The notes under the pieces: model-generated
What the model was told of the DNA's origin: nothing
Database searches by the model: none
Seen by the model: the letters and a program-made list of their open reading frames with translations, nothing else
Shown here: positions 39,510-44,721 of the stretch, piece by piece
How positions within the stretch are numbered: the stretch's first letter is position 1
How the letters are laid out: every line of letters starts with the position of its first letter
Translations under genes and position numbers: made by a program
NCBI GenBank assembly: GCA_002320035.1
Contig: DCJL01000029.1
Coordinates: forward strand, 1 to 44,721
Length of the DNA stretch: 44,721 nucleotides
Direction of reading: 5' to 3'
Source of the DNA: Clostridiales bacterium UBA1701
GTDB lineage: Bacteria; Bacillota; Clostridia; Oscillospirales; Oscillospiraceae

Positions 39510-40445
39510 TTAATATTCGTATATTCCGCCGCCGATAAATTCTCTGATCAGCGCATCGTCGGCCACATATTTCTGGTCTATCTCTCCAAAAAGCTGCAGC
39601 GCGGGAAGCACGGCCCGCAACTCGTCAAAACGCTCTATGCCCTCCGGCACGGATTTGAAAAGCTCGGTGGCAGTGCGGTTAAAGACCGCCAGCTCGTAGG
39701 GCAGGGAGGTATCAAACTGGAAATTGGCCTTGTCTTTGAAGGGAGAGATGTTCAGCTTTTCACCCCGGCGGACATTTGCCCACATGCTCATCGTCTCCGC
39801 CGGGTCGGAGCCCCGGAAGTTATAGTCCCGCACGGTGCGGCGCACCAGGCGGAACCAGGTGCGCTTGAATACCACCCGGCCCTCGAACTCCACATCGCTT
39901 CTGGCGGAGATATACAGCTTGAAGGCGTCGGGATGCCGGTCGGTTATCATGTCGTTAAGGGCATGGATTCCCTCGAAGATCACGACCTCGTCCGCGCCCA
40001 GCTTTATTGACTTTGTGGGCTCCTGAACCCGCATTTTCCGGGAGAACTCATACTTGGGCACAAAGATGCGCTTCCCCTCGGCGAGCAGGTTAAAGTGCCG
40101 GTTTAAAAGCTCCATATCCATGCACAGGGGGGACTCCAGATCGATCTCCCCCTCCGGCGTCCTGGGGACGGTCGCGGGGTCGATGGTCTTGAAATAATCA
40201 TCCATGCCCACATAATGGGTGCCGATGCCCCGGCGCTTGAGCTCCTCGGCTATCTTCATGGCGGTAGTGGTCTTGCCGGAGCCGGATGGGCCGGAGAGCA
40301 GCACGATGGGGCTGTTTTTCCGGTTCTCCGCTATCATCTCCGCGGCTTTTTCCACCTTGGCCCGGTACTGGGCATCCCCCTCGGCCACAAAGGCGGCTGG
40401 GTCGGAGACAGTTTTAAAATTAATTTCCTTGAGCTGATATGCCAT
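39510..40445 (-). CDS. Uridine-kinase-like P-loop nucleoside kinase
   Basis: A 311-residue kinase. Walker A is SGPSGSGKTTTAMKIAEEL near residues 51-69, followed by YVGMDDYFKT and the uridine-kinase-like SPLCMDMELLNRH, FVPKYEFSRK and VVIFEGIHALND. The C-terminal ~100 residues (RTWFRLVRRTVRDYNFRGSD) mark the clostridial Udk-like subgroup that often has an additional N-terminal extension; the short N-terminal region (1-45) has no clear TGS-like domain here. The phosphorylated nucleoside is not certain. The start directly follows the hemZ stop (TGAATG), so the two are translated from one message. Confidence 0.85.
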   Translation of the reverse strand: MAYQLKEINFKTVSDPAAFVAEGDAQYRAKVEKAAEMIAENRKNSPIVLLSGPSGSGKTTTAMKIAEELKRRGIGTHYVGMDDYFKTIDPATVPRTPEGEIDLESPLCMDMELLNRHFNLLAEGKRIFVPKYEFSRKMRVQEPTKSIKLGADEVVIFEGIHALNDMITDRHPDAFKLYISARSDVEFEGRVVFKRTWFRLVRRTVRDYNFRGSDPAETMSMWANVRRGEKLNISPFKDKANFQFDTSLPYELAVFNRTATELFKSVPEGIERFDELRAVLPALQLFGEIDQKYVADDALIREFIGGGIYEY

Positions 40446-41936
40446 TCAGTTTTCCTCCTCGGTGGCCAGCCACTGGTAAAACTGGCTTATTTTTTCCTTG
40501 TCCGCACAGGTTTTTTCTATTTGATTTATATATTCCAGAGGGTATTTGGGAGCCATAAGGCGGATGTTGCGCCCGGAGTCCCCCCGGATGAGCTTGGTGG
40601 AGCCGCCGCCGCCCATGGCCAGGATGCTGCACAGCTCCTCCATTATACATATGTTGTATAAATTATTATAGCCCTTTTTGGCCCAGCCGATATTTTCAAA
40701 GCCGCCGGACATGAACTTTTGCCGGTAAAGATAATAGGGCGCATAGCCTGCGGCTCGCAGGCGCTGCCCCGCATAGTCCAGCATGGCGCTCACCTGCGCC
40801 GCCGCCGGCAGCGCGGCGCCCTCCAGGCTGATGCGGGAACCTTTTTTCAGCGACAACGTGTGCACCGTCACATTCTCCGGGGCCAGCGCGAGGACGCTGT
40901 CCACCGTGTCCCTGAAATCCTCCGCCGTGTCCGAGGGGAGCCCGGCGATCAGATCCATGTTCACCGCAAAGCCCCCCACCCGGCGCACCATTTCAAGGGC
41001 CGAGATGATATCCGCCGCCGTATGCCTGCGGCCTATTGTCTCCAGCACCCGGTCGGACATGGTCTGGGGGTTCACGCTGATCCGGTCCACCCCATGGGCG
41101 CGGAGCACCCGGAGCCTGTCCCCACTGATCGTATCCGGGCGGCCGGCCTCCACGGTGTATTCCCTTATCTCCGTCAAGTCAAAGCGCCGCTCCAGTCTGG
41201 TGCAAAGTTCTTCAAGCTGCCCGGCGCTGAGGGTGGTGGGCGTGCCGCCGCCCATATAGACGGAGACAACGCGCAGCCCCAGTTTCTTCACCTGCTCCGC
41301 CGTAGCTTCAAGTTCTCTGTACAGCGCCTCCAGAAAAGGAGGGATCAGCTTCATGCTCTTTTCCACGGACTGGCTCACAAAGCTGCAGTAAGCGCAGCGG
41401 GTAGGACAAAAGGGGATACCCACATAGAGGCACACGTCCCGCTCCGAAAGCCCCGCCGCCGCCCGGAGCGTCTCCCGGCTTACATCCAGGCACAGCGCCG
41501 CACGCGCAGGGCTCACGTCGTATTCTTCCCGGAAACGACGCAGCGCCGCACGCTCGGAAAGCCCTGCGTTCAGCAGGGCGCACAGGAGCTTGCCCGGCCT
41601 CACTCCTGTCAGGGCCCCCCAGGCCGGGCGGCTGACGCCGGAGGCCAGGGCTGCCCGGTACAGGGCATTTTTTACAAGGCGCTGGCAGCGGCTGTCCTCA
41701 GACAGGGCACTCTCATTCTCAGTGTTCCGGGCCCGGGCGGCGCCGCGAAAGCGCTCTTCACCCAGATACAGGGCGCATACGGCCGTGGTATATTTTTCCC
41801 CCCGGCTGAGCCTGAGCTCCAGCCTGTCCCCCGCCGGCTTCCCCTCCGGATACTCGGGGCGCTGGTCGGGAAACATGGTGAGGAGCATTTGCTCCACGGC
41901 GTATTTATAATTATGTCCATAAAGGTACAGCTTCAC
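40446..41936 (-). CDS. hemZ: Coproporphyrinogen dehydrogenase HemZ, radical SAM
   Basis: A 496-residue radical-SAM protein of the HemN superfamily in the HemZ length class. The cluster motif is CPTRCAYC (C177, C181, C184). It is followed by SVYMGGGTPTTLSAGQLEEL, EAGRPDTI and DLIAGLPSD, and by the HemZ-specific N-terminal region (1-165). The family name rests on sequence; not all HemN-like proteins make protoporphyrin, and no other heme genes are near. The GTG start overlaps the stop of the upstream permease gene in a GTGA arrangement. Its end abuts the uridine-kinase-like gene. Confidence 0.88.
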   Translation of the reverse strand: MKLYLYGHNYKYAVEQMLLTMFPDQRPEYPEGKPAGDRLELRLSRGEKYTTAVCALYLGEERFRGAARARNTENESALSEDSRCQRLVKNALYRAALASGVSRPAWGALTGVRPGKLLCALLNAGLSERAALRRFREEYDVSPARAALCLDVSRETLRAAAGLSERDVCLYVGIPFCPTRCAYCSFVSQSVEKSMKLIPPFLEALYRELEATAEQVKKLGLRVVSVYMGGGTPTTLSAGQLEELCTRLERRFDLTEIREYTVEAGRPDTISGDRLRVLRAHGVDRISVNPQTMSDRVLETIGRRHTAADIISALEMVRRVGGFAVNMDLIAGLPSDTAEDFRDTVDSVLALAPENVTVHTLSLKKGSRISLEGAALPAAAQVSAMLDYAGQRLRAAGYAPYYLYRQKFMSGGFENIGWAKKGYNNLYNICIMEELCSILAMGGGGSTKLIRGDSGRNIRLMAPKYPLEYINQIEKTCADKEKISQFYQWLATEEEN

Positions 41937-42883
41937 TTTTTCTCTCCGTTTTTCGTTTTCAGTTTCTCATAGTGCTCTTTCAGGCGGCGGAAGTTCCGGC
42001 CGTTGCAGCGGCCCTCAAGCAGGGCGGGGTAGGCCATGGTGATACGCCGGTGCACAAGATTTCTGCCCCTGAGCTTCCGGAGCCGTTCTTCCAGTTCCGC
42101 TTTTCTCTGGGCCAGCGCCTCTCGGCCCGCGCCCTCCTTTTCTTTGGCAAGGCGGTTTATCTCGCCGCGCTTTTCGAGAATATCCCTGGCATATTCCTGC
42201 CTGCGCCGGGCAAGGTCCGGGTGTTTTTCGTCAAAAGCGTCCCGCCGCTCCCGGCCCCGTTCCACCGGAGCATAAATCAGCTTCTCGCCCATGGCGTCGG
42301 AAACGGCGGAAATGGCCAGCTCCAGTTCCTCCATGGCCCTGAAGCGCCGCGGCAGCTTCAAAAGCTCCGTCAGCGTCAGCGCTGCGTCCGCCGCCAGCAG
42401 CAGCACAAGCCCCGGAAGAGCCCATTTACCAAAGGCAGAGGGAATGGCGTTTATGAGCTTCATAACAAGCGGGTGAAGCACATCCACCACCAGCACACAG
42501 GCCGCGCCCCACATAAGGGAGAACTCAAGGCATACATAGCCCTTGATGTTAAAGGGATTTTCCGAATAGTCCCACCATTTGTCGTGGAAAATGCGTTCCA
42601 TGGCAAAGCCCACGATAAATTCCAGCAGGGAGCAGAAAACCATACTGCCGAAAAACAGCAGGGCCAGGTTTTCCTTTACCGGCTCCAGCACCAGCAGCAC
42701 CAGCAGCACGCCGAAGCCGTATATGGGACATACAGGGCCGTTAAGAAAGCCCCGGTTAACGAACACGCCCCGCCGAAGCGCCGCAAAAGCCACCTCAGAA
42801 CACCAGCCCAGGCAGGAATATATAAGTACAATCCAAGCCATCTGATACCATGTGTAGCGCATATTATATCTATTCTCTCCCAT
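41933..42883 (-). CDS. CmpB-type putative ABC transporter permease (PF06541-like)
   Basis: A 316-residue membrane protein. The N-terminal ~165 residues hold about five hydrophobic segments and the family text YSCLGWCSEVAF and VNRGFLNGPVCPIYGFG. From about residue 180 a long charged, helical tail follows (LARRRQEYARDILEKRGEIN and beyond) with coiled-coil potential. Members are called ABC permeases by annotation but usually lack an adjacent ATPase, as here. It starts an operon with hemZ and the kinase-like gene under the perfect promoter at 42955..42983. Confidence 0.8.
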   Translation of the reverse strand: MGENRYNMRYTWYQMAWIVLIYSCLGWCSEVAFAALRRGVFVNRGFLNGPVCPIYGFGVLLVLLVLEPVKENLALLFFGSMVFCSLLEFIVGFAMERIFHDKWWDYSENPFNIKGYVCLEFSLMWGAACVLVVDVLHPLVMKLINAIPSAFGKWALPGLVLLLAADAALTLTELLKLPRRFRAMEELELAISAVSDAMGEKLIYAPVERGRERRDAFDEKHPDLARRRQEYARDILEKRGEINRLAKEKEGAGREALAQRKAELEERLRKLRGRNLVHRRITMAYPALLEGRCNGRNFRRLKEHYEKLKTKNGEKK

Positions 42884-42954
42884 TCCGCCGTGCCGCCCGG
42901 GGATCCCTGAGCCCGGGTATTCGGTTGAAAATTCCTTTTTTCGGGTATAATTTC

Positions 42955-42983
42955 ATTATAGCAGACCCGGAAGGCAAACTCAA
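42955..42983 (-). promoter_or_regulatory. Promoter of the permease-hemZ-kinase operon
   Basis: On the minus strand TTGAGT and a perfect TATAAT are spaced by 17 bases, about 75 bases before the permease ATG. Confidence 0.75.
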
Positions 42984-43045
42984 TGTGCAAACGCAGCCCC
43001 TTGTATGGAAGAAAAACAAAAAATATGAAAATTTTTAAAAATGTA

Positions 43046-43075
43046 TTGGAAATTTTCGAAGAACTGTTGTAAAAT
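43046..43075 (+). promoter_or_regulatory. Promoter candidate of the CarD-like gene
   Basis: TTGGAA and TAAAAT are spaced by 18 bases, about 35 bases before the ATG. A second weaker set (TTGTAA, TAGTAT) lies slightly downstream. The boxes sit in a strikingly AT-rich stretch. Confidence 0.5.
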
Positions 43076-43109
43076 GTATGTATTAGTAATAGTATAGGGG
43101 ATTATTTTA

Positions 43110-43601
43110 ATGTTTTTGGTGGGAGATAAAATAGTATACGGGGAAAACGGAGTATGCACGGTAAAAAAAGTCGCGCCGCTGGACATGTCCGGGGCGCCGC
43201 AGGACAAGCTCTACTATCACCTCTGCCCTCTTGTTGGCAGCGGGACCTATTTCACGCCTGTGGACTCCGGGGCATACATGCGCCCCGTTATGAGCCGCCA
43301 GGAAGCGGAGGCGCTGATCGACGCCATCCCCGGCATTGAGCCCGCCGTGTGCAATGATAACCGCTTCAACCATGTGGATGCGTTTTATAAAGAGCTTTTC
43401 AAGCTGCATAGCTGTGAGGCGCTGGTGGCCATAGTGAAGGGTCTCAGAAGCCGCATGGCAGAGCGCAAGACCAAGAGCAGCCGGGCCGAGGCCACCATGC
43501 GCCGCGCGCGCGACATGCTCCACGGGGAGCTGGCCGTGGCGCTGGGCATGGACATTGAAGCCGTCGAGCCCTACATAGCCAGCCGCATCGGCGGGAAATA
43601 A
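43110..43601 (+). CDS. CarD-family transcriptional regulator
   Basis: A 163-residue CarD-like protein. The N-terminal RNA-polymerase-interacting domain is clear: FLVGDKIVYGENGVCTVKKV, then DKLYYHLCPLVGSGTYFTPV. Residues 70-163 form the helical domain that contacts promoter DNA. CarD proteins stabilise open complexes and adjust rRNA and stress transcription. AGGGG is eleven bases before the ATG. It is divergent from the permease operon and appears monocistronic. Confidence 0.88.
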   Translation: MFLVGDKIVYGENGVCTVKKVAPLDMSGAPQDKLYYHLCPLVGSGTYFTPVDSGAYMRPVMSRQEAEALIDAIPGIEPAVCNDNRFNHVDAFYKELFKLHSCEALVAIVKGLRSRMAERKTKSSRAEATMRRARDMLHGELAVALGMDIEAVEPYIASRIGGK

Positions 43602-43851
43602 GGAACTTTCATCAAAAGCCATTCTGTTTTTCTCAGAGTGGCCTTTCAGCGTACAGACACAATCAAAGGCCCCATTTCTTGTAAACGCGCCATATTACAA
43701 AAATCTCGCTCCGCTCGCAGGCGCCTGATCAATCAGCCCGATTGCCGGCAACCTCTGCAATGCGCAGCGGTTTTTTCTCGCTGCGGCCCGGGCAGGCACT
43801 TGTACGGCTTATTGCGGACGAAATCAACTTTGGGTATTTGATTAATCCCTG
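43602..43851. other. Intergenic region with small hairpins, no gene seen
   Basis: The first ~50 bases contain an imperfect hairpin (AAAGCCATTCTG with CAGAGTGGCCTTT) that may terminate the CarD-like gene. A CGCAGCG/CGCTGCG hairpin surrounds a TTTTTT loop at about 43757-43781. The middle part could hide an RNA, but nothing supports one. Confidence 0.4.
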
Positions 43852-43880
43852 TTGAATCCCGGCCCGGCCGATGATATAAT
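43852..43880 (+). promoter_or_regulatory. Promoter of the TM2/zinc-ribbon gene
   Basis: TTGAAT and a perfect TATAAT are spaced by 17 bases, about 30 bases before the ATG at 43915. The promoter lies inside the longer open frame and so excludes its upstream start. Confidence 0.75.
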
Positions 43881-43914
43881 CAGACAAAAAAAGAGAGAGC
43901 AATCGGAGGGCAGT

Positions 43915-44490
43915 ATGGCATATTGCAGAAACTGTGGCGCTTATGTGCCGGACGGGCAGAATAAATGCCTGGCCTGCGGCTTTGAGGAGCCCGGGCAGGC
44001 AGAGAAGAAGCCGGAGAACGGCAGCGCCGCCGCCCAAGCCCGGGAGGGCGAACAATTTCAGGAAGAGCTGCGCCGCCGCAGGCAGGAAAACGACAGGCTC
44101 TGGGCCGAGGCGGAGCACGCCCGGCGGCAGGCTCAGCAGGCCAGACAGGAGGCCCAGAGGGCCCGAGCCGAGGCACGGGAGCAGCAGCGGCAGGCCTATG
44201 AGGCCAGGCAGCAGCAGCGCTATGAGCAGCAGGCCCGTTACGGCGGGCAGGGCTTTTATCCATATATCAGCCCCCGTTCCAGGCTGATCGCCCTGCTCCT
44301 CTGCGCTTTCCTGGGGCCGACCGGCGCCCACAACTTCTATGTGGGCCGCATGGGCCGGGGGCTCCTCTTCCTCTTCACCGGCGGTCTTTTCGGCATAGGC
44401 TGGGTAATAGACCTTATCCGCATCCTGACCGGCCGCTTCCGGGATGGAAACGGCGCTTTTGTCAGCCGTTGGGATGACACCATACTCTGA
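43915..44490 (+). CDS. TM2-domain membrane protein with N-terminal zinc ribbon
   Basis: A 191-residue protein in three parts. Residues 1-22 form a zinc ribbon (YCRNCGAYV and CLACGFEEP). Residues 45-120 are an Arg/Gln/Ala/Glu-rich helix, probably a coiled coil. The C-terminal part is a TM2 domain with two hydrophobic helices: ALLLCAFLGPTGAHNFYVGR, then LFLFTGGLFGIGWVIDLIRI. TM2 proteins are common bacterial membrane proteins without a known general function. GGAGGG precedes the ATG. It is followed by the strong hairpin at 44611..44644. Confidence 0.88.
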   Translation: MAYCRNCGAYVPDGQNKCLACGFEEPGQAEKKPENGSAAAQAREGEQFQEELRRRRQENDRLWAEAEHARRQAQQARQEAQRARAEAREQQRQAYEARQQQRYEQQARYGGQGFYPYISPRSRLIALLLCAFLGPTGAHNFYVGRMGRGLLFLFTGGLFGIGWVIDLIRILTGRFRDGNGAFVSRWDDTIL

Positions 44491-44610
44491 CCCCGCCGGC
44501 TGCGGATTGGGTGTCTTGGCGATTTTTTGCCTGCGGGGCGGGATGCCTCCCCCCTTGCGCCCCCGCTGCTGTGTTATTTGAACCGCCTTATATGGGTTTG
44601 TCTGCAATCT

Positions 44611-44644
44611 GACAGGGCCTTCCCGTGATCGGGAAGGCCCTGTC
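44611..44644. terminator. Strong hairpin after the TM2 gene
   Basis: GACAGGGCCTTCCCG and its perfect complement (15 bases) with a TGAT loop, 120 bases after the stop. It is followed by TTGAG, with no long T-run, so termination strength is uncertain. The remaining bases to the window end show no recognisable gene. Confidence 0.6.
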
Positions 44645-44721
44645 TTGAGACTGTCAAAAAACGTTTGCAAAGCGAAAAGCAACTGAGCCGCGGGGGAGCT
44701 TGAGGGGGCAAGGCCCGCCTC

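Noticed and set aside
43602..43914. Possible small RNA gene before the TM2 gene
   Set aside because: Only short hairpins are seen and no known RNA family could be matched; the promoter at 43852 belongs to the TM2 gene.

Overview
The window looks like a chromosomal segment of a strictly anaerobic, G+C-rich clostridial Firmicute, probably from the Oscillospiraceae group. The basis is a set of typically clostridial housekeeping genes (HemZ, a DacF-type carboxypeptidase, a SpoVB-like flippase, RqcP, CarD, MtaB and a CmpB-type permease) plus oxygen-sensitive enzymes: 2-hydroxyacyl-CoA dehydratase-type proteins and a four-subunit 2-oxoacid:ferredoxin oxidoreductase. Strong TTGACA/TATAAT-like promoters and intrinsic terminators delimit most transcription units. 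No rRNA, tRNA, CRISPR array, phage or insertion sequence was recognised.

Layout. 1-3.3 kb (minus): an operon for an HgdB-type subunit, an unusually long HgdA-type subunit, a small membrane protein and the start of a BadF/HgdC-type ATPase activator. 3.4-11.4 kb: alanyl-tRNA editing protein, MTA/SAH-nucleosidase-like protein, serA, serC, mtaB, a cysteine desulfurase and an AI-2E-type permease. 11.4-17.2 kb (plus): dacF-like gene, pgi, alkaline phosphatase lipoprotein and a YibE/F permease. 17.4-25.8 kb (minus): a catabolic operon of SLC13-type transporter, Lrp/AsnC regulator, 2-oxoacid:ferredoxin oxidoreductase gamma-delta-alpha-beta, type I CoA-transferase, UbiX-like flavin prenyltransferase and UbiD-like decarboxylase. 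26.1 kb: an LpdD-like protein, a partner of UbiD-type decarboxylases. 26.7-29.7 kb (minus): a second HgdB/HgdA/small-membrane-protein operon paralogous to the first but without its own activator. 30-44.7 kb: P-loop protein, RqcP, HU, flippase, FAD-dependent dehydrogenase, an AT-richer membrane protein gene, GAPDH, a histidine-kinase-like protein without an H-box, a LexA-like repressor, uridine-kinase-like protein, HemZ, CmpB-like permease, CarD and a TM2/zinc-ribbon protein.

The most interesting content is the pair of paralogous dehydratase-type operons, each carrying the same kind of small membrane protein with a shared PFLxKHYD motif, one of them next to the UbiD/UbiX/LpdD/CoA-transferase/2-oxoacid oxidoreductase cluster. 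One reading is that a carboxylic acid is imported, activated to a CoA ester and decarboxylated on prenylated FMN, while a 2-oxoacid is oxidised to give reduced ferredoxin, the usual electron source for activators of this dehydratase family. The substrate cannot be read from the sequence, and the functional link between the operons is inference.
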